Below, in pieces: positions 54,172 through 63,843 of a stretch of 64,000 bases of DNA. A program made the translations under genes and the position numbers. Positions within the stretch are counted from its first letter, which is position 1; the number at the start of each line of letters is the position of its first letter. Below the pieces are notes generated by a model, which saw only the letters and a list, made by a program, of their open reading frames with translations, was not told the DNA's origin and did not search any database. The stretch is from Rhodoferax antarcticus ANT.BR (GTDB lineage: Bacteria; Pseudomonadota; Gammaproteobacteria; Burkholderiales; Burkholderiaceae_C), in NCBI RefSeq assembly GCF_001938565.1, contig NZ_MSYM01000019.1, positions 1 to 64,000 on the forward strand, in the 5' to 3' direction.

Positions 54172-55080
54172 TCAGGCGGTAACGATCCAACCCTCCAGCG
54201 GGTCCATCGTCGCCGGCAGGCCATAGCGGGCATCTCCCGCCTCAAATTGGCGTTGCGCCCATGCCGCTTGGAGCAGGCACAACACCGCATCCAAAGTATC
54301 CCCTCGGGCATCGTCTGCCAACGCGTCGCGCTGGGCATGGGTCAGCTTCAGGCGCAGGCCGAGCCGGGTGTGGCCTTGCTCTAGCGCGGTGATCAGGTCT
54401 TTGCGGGCAATCATCCGGTCAGGCGTTTGACGCGCTTTGTCGTCACTTTTGTAGCTGCGCTGGCCCAACACCTCGCGCGCCAACAAACCTGGGTAACCCT
54501 CCAGTGCGAGCCGCTGCCTTGCTGGCGCCGTGGCGGGCGCGGCATGCGCCACCGGGTGCAACCCAGGCAGGTGAACGCCAGCTTGCAATAGCAAAGGCAC
54601 ACCCGCATGCAGCATGTAGGCTACTGGCGGGTTCACCCATTTCATGCTGGGGCTGGAGCCTGCCAGGCGATCCGTGGCGCGGTGGGCAAACTTGCCACCC
54701 ACCGGGCGCGCATCACAAAAGGCGGCAAATGAGGCCCGAATTTCCGCCCGGCTCAGCGTGCTGTAGTGCGTCATGCAGGCCTGCCAATCGGTCGGCCAGC
54801 CCAAGGTTTCGACCAGTTCACGCGGCAGACCAAACGGCAGATCAAACGCGCCCAGCCATGGCTCGGGCTGCTGCCCAAGCCATTCGGCGTAGCCTTGCAG
54901 AGAGCCGAGTTTGACCAATTTTGATAGCACAACGCGCCCGTTCAATTGGGCACCCAGGGCAATCACAATCGGCTTCTGGCGGCTGGGCGCACTAGAGAAA
55001 TCGCAGCCGAGCAACGCTGGGCTCGGGCCAGCCGCTTGCACTGTCACAGCTGTCAAGCCGTGCGAATCAAGCCCGGCCAA
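54172..55080 (-). CDS. DUF429 domain protein
   Basis: The 302-residue protein matches DUF429 (LLGCDFSSAPSRQKPIVIALG; WLGAFDLPFGLPRELVETLGWP; the C-terminal DDARGDTLDAVLCLLQAAWA). The family is RNase H-like in fold and mostly uncharacterised. The conserved acidic residues in GCDFS, AFDLPFG and GDTLDA could form a metal site. It overlaps the BLUF gene by 14 bp and is the third gene of folE-BLUF-DUF429. The function is unknown. Confidence 0.85.
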   Translation of the reverse strand: MAGLDSHGLTAVTVQAAGPSPALLGCDFSSAPSRQKPIVIALGAQLNGRVVLSKLVKLGSLQGYAEWLGQQPEPWLGAFDLPFGLPRELVETLGWPTDWQACMTHYSTLSRAEIRASFAAFCDARPVGGKFAHRATDRLAGSSPSMKWVNPPVAYMLHAGVPLLLQAGVHLPGLHPVAHAAPATAPARQRLALEGYPGLLAREVLGQRSYKSDDKARQTPDRMIARKDLITALEQGHTRLGLRLKLTHAQRDALADDARGDTLDAVLCLLQAAWAQRQFEAGDARYGLPATMDPLEGWIVTA

Positions 55081-55489
55081 TCACCGAGGCGGTAGCCATC
55101 AGCTCTTCGAGCAGCGCCATGGAGACCTTGCCCGATGCCGAATAAGGGTCCAACTCAGGCTTTTCGGCGTATTTGAGCAAGATGGAGGCATTGATGCGTG
55201 TCATGTTGACCTCACCCATGGTCCAGCCAGCAAAGCGGCGTTCGGTGATTTCTTCATAATGCAGCAGCACCACATCTTTGTGGCGGGCATCGCGCTGGAT
55301 CTGGTTGTAGAGCTGGCTGATGGCCATGCGACCACCCTCAATCACCTGCAAAAAAATACCACCGCCGTAGCACAGCACGCCGGTGATGCCGCTGTTGGGG
55401 TTGCGGCTGCGGCATTCGTGCAAGATAGCGTCAATGGTTTCGGGATTGGGCTCAACAGCTCGGCTGGCATAAAGCAAACGGACCAACAT
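55067..55489 (-). CDS. BLUF-domain blue-light photoreceptor
   Basis: The 140-residue protein is a single BLUF domain. The flavin-binding signature is complete: Tyr7 in RLLYASR, an Asn in SRNPNSGITGVL (N30), Gln48 in FLQVIEGG, then RDARHKDVVLL and RRFAGWTM carrying the Trp/Met pair. It senses blue light through FAD. No output domain is attached, so it must act through a partner. The ATG at 55489 has AAAGG upstream and lies 2 bp after the folE stop. It overlaps the DUF429 gene, making three co-expressed genes. Confidence 0.93.
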   Translation of the reverse strand: MLVRLLYASRAVEPNPETIDAILHECRSRNPNSGITGVLCYGGGIFLQVIEGGRMAISQLYNQIQRDARHKDVVLLHYEEITERRFAGWTMGEVNMTRINASILLKYAEKPELDPYSASGKVSMALLEELMATASVIGRA

Positions 55490-55491
55490 GA

Positions 55492-56193
55492 TTAACCTTT
55501 CTGGGCAATGAGGGACAAAAACTCGCGGCGCAGGTTGGCATCCTTGAGGAAGCTGCCGCGCATGACCGAGTTGATCATCTTGCTGTCCAAATCTCTGACA
55601 CCGCGCCAGCCCACACAAAAGTGGGTGGCCTCCATGACGATAGCCAATCCGTCGGGCTGGGTCTTGCGCTGGATCAGGTCAGCGAGTTGCACCACCGCCT
55701 CTTCCTGAATCTGCGGGCGGCCCATGATCCACTCGGCCAGCCGGGCGTATTTGGACAAGCCGATGACATTGGTGTGTTCGTTGGGCAAGACACCGATCCA
55801 GAGCTTGCCTATGACGGGTACCAGATGGTGGCTACAGGCACTGCGCACGGTGATGGGGCCAACAATCATCAACTCGTTGAGGTGTTCGGCATTGGGGAAT
55901 TCGGTGATGGCAGGTTGCGGCACATAGCGGCCCTGAAAGACTTCCTTGAGGTACATCTTGGCCACGCGCCGGGCGGTTTTGTCTGTGTTGTGGTCATGCT
56001 CGGTGTCAATCACCAGGCTGCCCAACACGCCTTTCATCTTCTCTTGCACCTCATCGAGCAAAAGCTCCAGCTCGCCGGGCTGGATGAACTCGGCAATGTT
56101 GTCGTTGGCGTGAAAACGCTTGCGGGCGGCTTGGATACGCTCGCGGATCTTGACCGATACCGGCGTGCCTTCGTCTGTGTCAACAGGATTCAT
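55492..56193 (-). CDS. folE: GTP cyclohydrolase I
   Basis: The 233-residue enzyme makes dihydroneopterin triphosphate, the entry to folate and pterin cofactors. Zinc ligands appear in SACSHHLVP and in THFCVGWRGVRD; the family segments PQPAITEFPN, LWIGVLPNEHTNVIGLSKYARL and QPDGLAIVMEA are present. It has a longer N-terminus than the E. coli enzyme. The ATG at 56193 (MNPVDTDEG) is preferred over one 15 bp upstream. nudB, the next enzyme of the pathway, lies 2 kb upstream on the same strand. Confidence 0.95.
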   Translation of the reverse strand: MNPVDTDEGTPVSVKIRERIQAARKRFHANDNIAEFIQPGELELLLDEVQEKMKGVLGSLVIDTEHDHNTDKTARRVAKMYLKEVFQGRYVPQPAITEFPNAEHLNELMIVGPITVRSACSHHLVPVIGKLWIGVLPNEHTNVIGLSKYARLAEWIMGRPQIQEEAVVQLADLIQRKTQPDGLAIVMEATHFCVGWRGVRDLDSKMINSVMRGSFLKDANLRREFLSLIAQKG

Positions 56194-56257
56194 GGGGATG
56201 CGTCGCAATGAGTGAAGTGGGCGTAAATGGTAGCAGTGTTTTGTTATAAGGGTTATA

Positions 56258-56305
56258 GGCCTCTAGCCCTTACCGCTAAAGGGTTATACGCTATGCTTTT
56301 AATAA
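56258..56305 (+). repeat. Short dispersed repeat between folE and clsB
   Basis: CCTCTAGCCCTTACCGCTAA, then ATACGCTATGCTTTTAATAA. Its right edge covers the clsB stop codon (56299-56301). Confidence 0.7.
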
Positions 56306-57501
56306 CTCTTGCCCGTCAGTAGAAGCAAAGTGTGCATCACTGCCAGGGCCACACGGTCCAATACCTTCTGACCCAAAGACCGGCTAGCGTGCTGGAGCGT
56401 ATCCAAACGAACGGCGTGCTGCTGCAGCGCCAGCTCCAACTGGTCGCTCAACAGCTTGGCAAAAGCCGGGTCTGAAACCACCACATTGGCTTCACGGGCC
56501 AGCAGCAGGCTCAACGGGTCGATGTTTGAAGAACCGACCGTGGCCCAGCGGCCATCCACCACAGCCACCTTGGCATGCAAGAAACTGCTGTGGTACTCAT
56601 AAATTTCCACACCACCCGCCAACAAAGCGCCGTACAAAGCGCGCGTGCCATGGTGCGACATGAAATAGTCATAACGCCCCTGCAGCAGCAAGCGCACCCG
56701 CACGCCGCGCTGCACGGCATGAATCAGGCCACGTTGAATCTTTCGGCTCGGCAAAAAATAGGCGTTGGCCAAAATGATGTCATGGCGCGCCTCGCCCAGC
56801 GCCAAGCTGTAAGCCCGCTCGATATGGGAGCGAAAGCGCACGTTGTCGCGCAGCACCAACTGAGCCCGCGACCCTGGCGCGTTGTCGACTGGCTGCGCAT
56901 GTTTTGGCACTTTCTGCTGCACCGCTTTCTGCAGGGCCTGCCAGGCGCTTGACCAATCGACGTGCCGGGCACTGCGAACCGCCCGCAACCGCCACCAGAA
57001 CTGGGCCATGGCGGCATGCACCTCACGCACCAGCGGGCCAGTGACGCGCACCATGAAATCAAACCGGGGGGCCTCCAGCGGGCCGTACATCGGGTCCCAC
57101 CAGTCATCTAGGACATTGATGCCGCCGCAATAAGCAATCGCACCATCCAGCACACACAACTTGCGATGCAGCCGCCGCCAACGGCTGGGCACCAGCAAAC
57201 CCATTCGACCCAGCGGTGAAAAAAGCAGCCAACGCACGCCTGCCGCATCAAACCGCTGTGGCCAGGGCGCCGGCAGGCTACACGTGCCAACACCATCCAT
57301 CACCAGATACACCTTGACGCCGCGTAAGGCAGCGTCCACCAGCGCTTGCGCCACCTTTTCACCGGATCCCTGAACATTAAAAATGTAGGTTTCCACCCGC
57401 ACCTCTTGAGCACAGGCGGCAATGTCTTGCACCAGAGCGTCAAAAAACTCCGAAGCCCCCTGCAAAAGCCGTAACTGATGCCCCGCTTGGTATCCAGCCA
57501 T
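56299..57501 (-). CDS. clsB: Cardiolipin synthase B-type phospholipase D family protein
   Basis: The 400-residue protein has two HKD motifs, HRKLCVLDGAIAYCGG (about residue 112) and HAKVAVVDGRWATVGSSN (about 305), as in ClsB (YbhO). It has no N-terminal membrane helices, unlike ClsA. Such enzymes transfer phosphatidyl groups to make cardiolipin or phosphatidylglycerol. It follows the EEP-family gene by 9 bp, as ybhO and ybhP do in enterobacteria, which supports the assignment. Its stop lies in a dispersed-repeat copy. Confidence 0.92.
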   Translation of the reverse strand: MAGYQAGHQLRLLQGASEFFDALVQDIAACAQEVRVETYIFNVQGSGEKVAQALVDAALRGVKVYLVMDGVGTCSLPAPWPQRFDAAGVRWLLFSPLGRMGLLVPSRWRRLHRKLCVLDGAIAYCGGINVLDDWWDPMYGPLEAPRFDFMVRVTGPLVREVHAAMAQFWWRLRAVRSARHVDWSSAWQALQKAVQQKVPKHAQPVDNAPGSRAQLVLRDNVRFRSHIERAYSLALGEARHDIILANAYFLPSRKIQRGLIHAVQRGVRVRLLLQGRYDYFMSHHGTRALYGALLAGGVEIYEYHSSFLHAKVAVVDGRWATVGSSNIDPLSLLLAREANVVVSDPAFAKLLSDQLELALQQHAVRLDTLQHASRSLGQKVLDRVALAVMHTLLLLTGKSY

Positions 57502-57510
57502 GTTCCAAGA

Positions 57511-58257
57511 TCAATCGATGAGCCGAAACTCAGCAATTAACGGCAAGTGGTCAGACATCCGCCACCACAGGCGGCCTTGGGGCGCCGACAGGCTGACCGG
57601 CTGCAACCCCCGGGCAAAAACGTGGTCAAGCTGCGCCAGTGGCAGGCGTGCCGGAAAAGTGGGCTGTGGCAAACCTGCCCAAGTGTTCAGGCCCATGGCC
57701 TCCAAGGCCAGGCGCAGCCGCCAGCCACCCTCATTAAAGTCTCCGGCAATCAGCAGCGGTGCGTCTGCCGGAATTTCACGCTGAATAAAACGTTTGAGCT
57801 GCTCCACCTGGCGTACCCGGCTGGCGCGCACCAGCCCTAAATGCACCACCAGCACGTGCACATTGCGCCCAAATGCCGATAGTTCTACATGCAGCAGCCC
57901 GCGCTGCTCAAAGCGATGGTCACTCATGTCCTCATGCTGTTGGGCCAGCACCGGCCAGCGAGACAGCAAGGCGTTGCCATGCTCGCCATGCCGTGTGACG
58001 GCGTTGGTGCGGTACACCGAGTTGTAACCCAGCGGTGCCAAAAAATCCGCCTGCCCGCCCGCAGGCCAATGCACAAAGCGCTTTTCCTCCCGCCGGTTGA
58101 GATGGCGCACCTCTTGCAGGCACACCACGTCCGCATCCAGCGATTCAACCGCCTGCGCCAGGTTATGAATCTCCAGCCGACGCGCGGGGCCGATGCCCTG
58201 CACGCCTTTGTGGATGTTGTAGGTGACCACGCGGATCAGTTGGGTAGAGGTGCTCAT
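57511..58257 (-). CDS. Endonuclease/exonuclease/phosphatase family protein (YbhP-like)
   Basis: The 248-residue protein has the EEP fold motifs: RVVTYNIHKG with the metal-binding Asn, CLQEVRHLNR with the metal-binding Glu, LLIAGDFNEG and the C-terminal WWRMSDHLPLIAEF with the catalytic His. It resembles YbhP, the usual partner of ClsB. The substrate may be a phospholipid head group or nucleic acid. The ATG at 58257 overlaps the nudB stop by 4 bp, so expression is coupled. Confidence 0.9.
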   Translation of the reverse strand: MSTSTQLIRVVTYNIHKGVQGIGPARRLEIHNLAQAVESLDADVVCLQEVRHLNRREEKRFVHWPAGGQADFLAPLGYNSVYRTNAVTRHGEHGNALLSRWPVLAQQHEDMSDHRFEQRGLLHVELSAFGRNVHVLVVHLGLVRASRVRQVEQLKRFIQREIPADAPLLIAGDFNEGGWRLRLALEAMGLNTWAGLPQPTFPARLPLAQLDHVFARGLQPVSLSAPQGRLWWRMSDHLPLIAEFRLID

Positions 58258-58730
58258 GGTGGATCTTTTCGCGCCAGCAAATGTGGCAGCATTAGACAGG
58301 CCTCCGCGTTGGAGGGTGAAAAACAGAGCTCTGCCGCCTGCGTGTAAGGCAGCCACCGATAGTCGGTGTGCTCACGCGGGCTCAAGCGCACCGGCGCGCC
58401 AGCAGGGACTTGCAGACCAAACAGGTGTTCGGTATTGAACAGTACATCCGGGGCAAATCGATGCCGCCAGTGCGGGTAAATTTGGTAGATATTTTCCAGA
58501 CGCCAGTCCTGCAAATTCTCCTGCCAAGCCGATCCTAGTTGGCAGTCCATACCGGCTTCCTCAAAAACCTCACGCCGGGCCGCTTGCTCAAAGGTTTCGT
58601 CCGGTTTGTCTTTGCTACCGGTGACGGACTGCCAAAACTCTGGTACATCAGCGCGTTTGATCAGCAACACATCCAGGGCCGGGGTGTAAATCACCACCAG
58701 CACGGATTCGGGAATTTTGAAAACGGTCAT
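58254..58730 (-). CDS. nudB: Dihydroneopterin triphosphate diphosphatase (Nudix)
   Basis: The 158-residue Nudix hydrolase has the full Nudix box, from GSKDKPDETFEQ to AARREVFEEAGMD (about residues 37-61). NudB removes pyrophosphate from dihydroneopterin triphosphate after FolE in folate synthesis. The start VFKIPESVLVVIYTP and the WQSVTGS segment fit this subfamily. It begins a nudB-EEP-clsB operon, separated from aspS by a terminator. Confidence 0.9.
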   Translation of the reverse strand: MTVFKIPESVLVVIYTPALDVLLIKRADVPEFWQSVTGSKDKPDETFEQAARREVFEEAGMDCQLGSAWQENLQDWRLENIYQIYPHWRHRFAPDVLFNTEHLFGLQVPAGAPVRLSPREHTDYRWLPYTQAAELCFSPSNAEACLMLPHLLARKDPP

Positions 58731-58743
58731 GAAGTCCCATGTA

Positions 58744-58768
58744 AAAGGGCGCTCTCAGAGCGCCCTTT
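58744..58768 (-). terminator. Intrinsic terminator between aspS and nudB
   Basis: A 12-bp inverted repeat (AAAGGGCGCTCT and its complement around one base) is followed on the minus strand by a short T run. It lies 30 bp after the aspS stop and just before nudB, so nudB probably has its own promoter or relies on read-through. Confidence 0.8.
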
Positions 58769-58798
58769 GATTCTGCCTGAAGCCACAAAGGCCAGGGA

Positions 58799-60613
58799 TC
58801 AAACCGGTTTAACCAGGTCTGCATTACGCAGACGAATGTGCAACTCACGCAATTGTTTTTCATCCACCAACGAGGGCGCTTGCGTCAGCAGGCACTGGGC
58901 GCGCTGGGTCTTCGGGAAGGCAATCACATCGCGAATCGACTCGGCGCCGGTCATCATGGTGACGATGCGGTCTAGGCCAAAGGCCAGACCACCGTGCGGC
59001 GGTGCGCCATACTGCAGTGCGTCAAGCAAGAAGCCGAACTTTTCTTGTGCTTCTTCGGGCGTGATTTTGAGCGCATCAAACACTTTTTTCTGCACATCGG
59101 CGCGGTGGATACGCACCGAGCCGCCACCCATTTCCCAACCGTTGAGGACCATGTCGTAGCCCTTGGAAATACATTTGCCTGGATCGGTCACCATCAAATC
59201 TTCGTGGCCGTCTTTGGGTGCGGTGAACGGGTGATGCACAGCCGTCCAGCGGTCTGATTCCTCGTCGTACTCGAACATCGGGAAGTCCACCACCCACAAG
59301 GGCGCCCAACGGTCCTCAAACAGGCCGCTCTTTTTGCCAAACTCACTATGACCCACCTTGTTCCGCAGTGCACCGATGGCGTCATTGACAATTTTCTCCT
59401 TGTCGGCGCCGAAAAACAGCAAATCACCATCTTGCGCGCCCGTTCGGGCGAGGATCGCTTGCAAAGCGGTGTCATGGATGTTTTTGACGATCGGACTTTG
59501 CATGCCATCGCGGCCCTTGGCCAGCTCATTGACCTTGATCCAGGCCAAGCCTTTGGCACCGTAGATTTTGACGAAATCGCCATAGTTGTCGATCTCGCCG
59601 CGGGTCAGCCCCTGGCCTTCTTTGGCACCACCCGGCACCCGCAGCGCCACAACGCGTCCACCCTTCATGTTGGCTGCGCCCGAAAACACCTTGAAGTCCA
59701 CGTCTTTCATCACGTCAGTGAGTTCAGTGAACTCCAGCTTGACGCGCAGGTCGGGCTTATCGGAGCCAAAACGCATAGCGGCTTCCTGATAAGTCATCAC
59801 CGGGAACGCGCCCAAGTCAATCCCCAGCGTGTTCTGGAACACCGTCTTGATCATGCCCTCGAACATGTCGCGGATGTCTTCCTCAGTCATGAAGGAAGTT
59901 TCGATATCGATCTGGGTGAATTCAGGCTGGCGATCAGCGCGCAGGTCTTCGTCGCGGAAGCACTTGGTGATCTGGTAGTAGCGGTCAAAGCCGGCCACCA
60001 TCAGCAACTGCTTGAACAACTGTGGGCTTTGCGGCAGGGCAAAAAAGTGGCCGTCATGCACCCGGCTTGGCACAAGGTAATCACGCGCGCCTTCAGGCGT
60101 GCTCTTTGTAAGCATCGGGGTTTCTATATCGACAAAGCCATTGGCATCGAGAAACTTGCGCACTTCCATCGCCACGCGGTAACGCAACATCAGGTTGTTT
60201 TGCATGTAGGGGCGGCGCAGGTCCAGCACCCGGTGCGTCAGGCGCGTCGTCTCGCTCAGGCTTTCTTCGTCGATTTGGAACGGTGGGGTCACTGAGGGGT
60301 TCAACACGATCAATTCGTGGCACAACACCTCGATCTTGCCGCTTTTAAGGTTGTCGTTAACAGTGCCTGCAGGGCGCGCACGCACCAGGCCTTTGACCTG
60401 CACGCAGAACTCGTTACGCACCTCTTCGGCGACCTTGAACATGTCGGCACGATCCGGGTCACATACCACCTGAACATAACCTTCGCGGTCACGCACATCG
60501 ACAAAAATCACGCCGCCATGATCCCGGCGACGGTTAACCCAGCCGCATAAAGTCACACTTTCACCCAGCAAAGCCTCGGTGACCAGACCACAATAATGAG
60601 AACGCATCGCCAT
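58799..60613 (-). CDS. aspS: Aspartyl-tRNA synthetase
   Basis: The 604-residue class II synthetase has an OB-fold anticodon-binding domain (about 1-110, with [15 protein letters not shown]), the catalytic core with motif 2 ([20 protein letters not shown]) and motif 3 ([13 protein letters not shown]), and a bacterial GAD insertion (about 300-420). The start ATG at 60613 has GGAAAG upstream; 60607 is an alternative. Many beta-proteobacterial enzymes also charge tRNA-Asn, which cannot be settled here. It follows a DUF502 gene by 17 bp. Confidence 0.97.
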   Translation of the reverse strand: MAMRSHYCGLVTEALLGESVTLCGWVNRRRDHGGVIFVDVRDREGYVQVVCDPDRADMFKVAEEVRNEFCVQVKGLVRARPAGTVNDNLKSGKIEVLCHELIVLNPSVTPPFQIDEESLSETTRLTHRVLDLRRPYMQNNLMLRYRVAMEVRKFLDANGFVDIETPMLTKSTPEGARDYLVPSRVHDGHFFALPQSPQLFKQLLMVAGFDRYYQITKCFRDEDLRADRQPEFTQIDIETSFMTEEDIRDMFEGMIKTVFQNTLGIDLGAFPVMTYQEAAMRFGSDKPDLRVKLEFTELTDVMKDVDFKVFSGAANMKGGRVVALRVPGGAKEGQGLTRGEIDNYGDFVKIYGAKGLAWIKVNELAKGRDGMQSPIVKNIHDTALQAILARTGAQDGDLLFFGADKEKIVNDAIGALRNKVGHSEFGKKSGLFEDRWAPLWVVDFPMFEYDEESDRWTAVHHPFTAPKDGHEDLMVTDPGKCISKGYDMVLNGWEMGGGSVRIHRADVQKKVFDALKITPEEAQEKFGFLLDALQYGAPPHGGLAFGLDRIVTMMTGAESIRDVIAFPKTQRAQCLLTQAPSLVDEKQLRELHIRLRNADLVKPV

Positions 60614-60630
60614 AAACAACTTTCCAAAAA

Positions 60631-61272
60631 TTATTTGGGTAAAACACCCGTCGGCGCGGCAGGTGCCACCGAGCCCATCGAGATCACATACGTCAATGCT
60701 TCATCCACGCTCATCTTGAGCTCAATCACATCCGTGCGTGGCAACATCAAAAAGAAACCACTGGTCGGATTCGGCGTGGTTGGCACATAGACGCTGACAA
60801 AGTCAGTGCCCAGGTGATCAGCGACTTCGCCGTTGGGACTGCCGGTCTGAAAAGCGATGGTCCAGGCACCGGCACGGGGATACTGCACCAGCAGGGCTTT
60901 ACGAAAAGCATTGCCATTACTGGAAAACAGCGTGTCAGAAACTTTCTTGACCGCGTTGTAAATCGACTTGAAAACCGGAATACGTGTCAACAAACGATCG
61001 ACCTGCACCAGCCACCAGCGCCCTGCCACATTCGACACCAAGGCGCCCGACACCAGCAAGCCACTGAAGACCAGCACCACACCCAGGCCAGGAATGTGTT
61101 TGAACCGCTCCCAAAAACTTGCCATCGATTCGGGGGAGACGGCCTGCACGGCTATCAAAAGCGCTAAAAAAATGCCATCCAGCAAGCCCATCAGCCATAG
61201 CAGCACCCAAATGGTGATCGCCAGAGGCAGCCAGACCAGCAGTCCGGTGAGCAGGTATTTTTTTATCGGCAC
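60631..61272 (-). CDS. DUF502 membrane protein
   Basis: The 213-residue protein has two long membrane segments ([20 protein letters not shown] and [20 protein letters not shown]) and the DUF502 core: [20 protein letters not shown] and [20 protein letters not shown]. The function is unknown. The GTG start at 61272 ([10 protein letters not shown]) is chosen from family resemblance and an AAGAAAGAAG purine run upstream. The fmdB-DUF502-aspS order is common in beta-proteobacteria. Confidence 0.88.
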   Translation of the reverse strand: MPIKKYLLTGLLVWLPLAITIWVLLWLMGLLDGIFLALLIAVQAVSPESMASFWERFKHIPGLGVVLVFSGLLVSGALVSNVAGRWWLVQVDRLLTRIPVFKSIYNAVKKVSDTLFSSNGNAFRKALLVQYPRAGAWTIAFQTGSPNGEVADHLGTDFVSVYVPTTPNPTSGFFLMLPRTDVIELKMSVDEALTYVISMGSVAPAAPTGVLPK

Positions 61273-61298
61273 GGCTTCTTTCTTTTTGTAAGCAGCGC

Positions 61299-61637
61299 TT
61301 AGCTGTGGCAGGCGCAACCGCCACCACAACCGGCCGCAGCAGGCGCTGCAGCCGTACTTGCCGCCGCCCCCGCAGCGGCTGGCTTGGCTGGCGCGACCTC
61401 CGTCGCGCCACCACCCTCAGACGCCACCGGCGCAGGTGCCGCTGGACCACCACTGCCGCCCTTGAAATCAGTGGCGTACCAGCCCGAACCCTTGAGTTGG
61501 AAACCGGCGGCAGTTAACTGCTTGGTAAAGGTGGACTTTCCACAGCTGGGGCACTCGGACAGCAGCGCATCAGACATTTTTTGCAACACGTCCTTGGCAA
61601 ACCCGCAGGAGTCGCACTTATAAGCATAAATTGGCAT
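61299..61637 (-). CDS. FmdB-type zinc-ribbon protein
   Basis: The 112-residue protein starts with the FmdB zinc ribbon: MPIYAYKCDSCGF and ECPSCGKSTF give two CxxC pairs (about residues 8-11 and 29-32). The KGSGWYATDFKGG segment follows. An Ala/Pro linker leads to a cysteine- and glycine-rich end (GCGGGCACHS) that could bind metal. FmdB was named for a putative regulator of formamidase; its role here is unknown. The ATG at 61637 begins the conserved motif. Confidence 0.88.
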   Translation of the reverse strand: MPIYAYKCDSCGFAKDVLQKMSDALLSECPSCGKSTFTKQLTAAGFQLKGSGWYATDFKGGSGGPAAPAPVASEGGGATEVAPAKPAAAGAAASTAAAPAAAGCGGGCACHS

Positions 61638-61691
61638 GTTGTTCAGACCTTGGAGAAAGAATCGCAAAGCCTACGATTATAAAGTGGCAGG

Positions 61692-63257
61692 CTAAAACAG
61701 CCGCAGTCGCATCATGATCTGCAACACCACCAGACCGAGCACGAAACCCACCCCGCCGTAGACGATCGTTGACAGCAAACGGTTGGTTTTTTTCTGTTCC
61801 AACAAAAGAGCCAGCACCTCGTCGTTGCGACCGCGCCGATGGGTTTGCAGGAATTCCACCATCAGCCGGGGTATTTCTGGCAGCAGCTTGGCGTAGCGCG
61901 GGCCTTCATTGCGTAACTGCTGAAATAATTTCTTCGGACCCACCTGATCCAGCATCCATTTTTCAAGGAATGGCTTGGCGGTGTTCCAGAGATCCAGGTC
62001 CGGATCCAGCTGACGCCCCAAACCTTCGATGTTGAGCAGGGTCTTTTGCAACAATACCAGTTGCGGCTGAATCTCGACCTGGAAACGCCGCGAGGTCTGA
62101 AACAAGCGCATCAGCAAAAACCCAAGTGAGATTTCCTTCAGAGGACGGTCAAAATAAGGCTCGCACACCGAGCGGATGGCGGATTCAAGCTCGTCCACGC
62201 GCGTTGTCTGGGGCACCCAACCCGATTCAATGTGCAACTCGGCCACGCGCTTGTAGTCACGCCTGAAAAACGCGGTGAAATTTTGCGCCAGATACTCTTT
62301 GTCGACTTCGGTTAGGGTACCAACAATGCCAAAATCCAACGAGATATAGCGTCCAAAGGTGGCAGGGTCCAGGCTCACCTGAATATTGCCCGGATGCATA
62401 TCTGCATGGAAAAAACCGTCGCGAAAGACCTGTGTGAAGAAGATGGTGACGCCATCGCGCGCCAGCTTTGGGATGTCTACACCAGCGGCGCGCAGGCGCT
62501 CTACCTGGTTGATGGGCACACCACGCATGCGCTCCATCACCATCACGGTGGGCATGCAGTAATCCCAGAACATTTCCGGGATCAGCACCAGATCAAGGTC
62601 AGCCATGTTGCGGCGCAACTGTGCTGCGCTGGATGCCTCACGCACCAGATCCAGCTCGTCATGCAGGTATTTGTCAAACTCGGCCACCACCTCGCGGGGT
62701 TTCAACCGCTTGCCGTCATCGGACAGCCTGTCCACCCAATTCGCCATCATGCGCATCAAGTCAAGATCTTTGTCGATCACTGACAACATGTCTGGCCGTA
62801 AGACTTTCACCGCCACATCGCGAAGCCGACCATCACGGTCCTTGATCACTGCAAAATGCACCTGGGCAATCGAGGCACTGGCAACCGGCTGGTGCTCGAA
62901 AGACACAAAAATATCTTCCAGCTTGCGCTTGAAAGCTTTTTCGATGATCGCAACCGCCACTTCGCTGGGAAAAGGGGGCACCCGGTCTTGTAGCAGCGCC
63001 AGCTCATCGGAGATGTCCACCGGGAGCAAATCTCGCCGCGTGGACATGACCTGGCCAAACTTGACAAAAATCGGGCCCAGGCTCTCCAAAGCCAGACGAA
63101 TCCTCTGACCGCGCGGGGCGCTTAGGTCTCGTCCCCAGGATATGGTGCGAGCCGTTCGCTTAAGCCAGGGGGCTTGCTGGCTGGACAGCACCAGTTCATC
63201 AAGTCCATAGCGGAACAACACCCAAAGGATGAAGACACTGCGAAAAAGACGCCTCAT
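61692..63257 (-). CDS. ubiB: Ubiquinone biosynthesis kinase-like protein UbiB
   Basis: The 521-residue ABC1-family protein assists ubiquinone synthesis, probably as an ATPase that extracts lipid intermediates. The KxGQ motif appears in [17 protein letters not shown], the unusual nucleotide loop in [10 protein letters not shown], and DMHPGNIQV and [10 protein letters not shown] hold the catalytic and metal residues. Two C-terminal helices ([20 protein letters not shown]) anchor it in the membrane. The ATG at 63257 overlaps the ubiJ stop by 4 bp, which fixes the start. Confidence 0.95.
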   Translation of the reverse strand: MRRLFRSVFILWVLFRYGLDELVLSSQQAPWLKRTARTISWGRDLSAPRGQRIRLALESLGPIFVKFGQVMSTRRDLLPVDISDELALLQDRVPPFPSEVAVAIIEKAFKRKLEDIFVSFEHQPVASASIAQVHFAVIKDRDGRLRDVAVKVLRPDMLSVIDKDLDLMRMMANWVDRLSDDGKRLKPREVVAEFDKYLHDELDLVREASSAAQLRRNMADLDLVLIPEMFWDYCMPTVMVMERMRGVPINQVERLRAAGVDIPKLARDGVTIFFTQVFRDGFFHADMHPGNIQVSLDPATFGRYISLDFGIVGTLTEVDKEYLAQNFTAFFRRDYKRVAELHIESGWVPQTTRVDELESAIRSVCEPYFDRPLKEISLGFLLMRLFQTSRRFQVEIQPQLVLLQKTLLNIEGLGRQLDPDLDLWNTAKPFLEKWMLDQVGPKKLFQQLRNEGPRYAKLLPEIPRLMVEFLQTHRRGRNDEVLALLLEQKKTNRLLSTIVYGGVGFVLGLVVLQIMMRLRLF

Positions 63258-63808
63258 CTGGAGGCTTGGCCGGGAACGAAAGTGGATGCCTTGCTGACAA
63301 ACTGGCGCAGGCCCATGACCATGTTCATGGTCCACTGACACATCACTCGGGCAGGGACGTCGCCCACAATCCGCGCCAGATCTTCCTCGACATCCCAGCG
63401 GACATGCTCGATCAGCCAGTTGACTTCAGCGGCCAGCTGCACATCGCCCTCAATGCGCACAGTAGGCCGTTCACCCCGCAAAGCGGTCTGAGCAAGAGCC
63501 AAGACAGCCTCGTCGGCAGCTACTGTCAGCACCAGATCGGCCTGCGCGTCTGGGGCTGCCAGATCCAGCAGGCCAGCGGGCGTGGCCTGCAGCTTGAAGG
63601 AGAAAGAGCGCCACTGCACAAGCATCACCCGGCCATTTTGGCGGGCCAGACGGGCTGTGGCTTCGGTTTCCTGCATCAGCACATGGTTGAGCAGCAAAAC
63701 AATGCGGTGCTGCGCCTCAGACACCGCCCATTCAGGCGGCGTGAGTTTGGGCAGAGGAAGTTGCTGGAGGAGACCCTCCAGAAATGAAAAAGGGGACTGT
63801 GTTGCCAT
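63254..63808 (-). CDS. ubiJ: Ubiquinone biosynthesis accessory factor UbiJ (SCP2 domain)
   Basis: The 184-residue protein has an N-terminal SCP2-like lipid-binding domain ([54 protein letters not shown]) and a helical C-terminus ([16 protein letters not shown]). UbiJ binds ubiquinone intermediates and scaffolds the Ubi complex. It overlaps ubiB, the usual gene order. ubiE is not next to it in this window. Confidence 0.88.
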   Translation of the reverse strand: MATQSPFSFLEGLLQQLPLPKLTPPEWAVSEAQHRIVLLLNHVLMQETEATARLARQNGRVMLVQWRSFSFKLQATPAGLLDLAAPDAQADLVLTVAADEAVLALAQTALRGERPTVRIEGDVQLAAEVNWLIEHVRWDVEEDLARIVGDVPARVMCQWTMNMVMGLRQFVSKASTFVPGQASR

Positions 63809-63843
63809 AGTCCCCGATTATTCCTGAATTTTGTGACGGAACC

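Noticed and set aside
55490..55618. 43-residue N-terminal extension of the BLUF protein
   Set aside because: It lies inside folE in another frame, and the BLUF fold starts at MLVRLLYAS.
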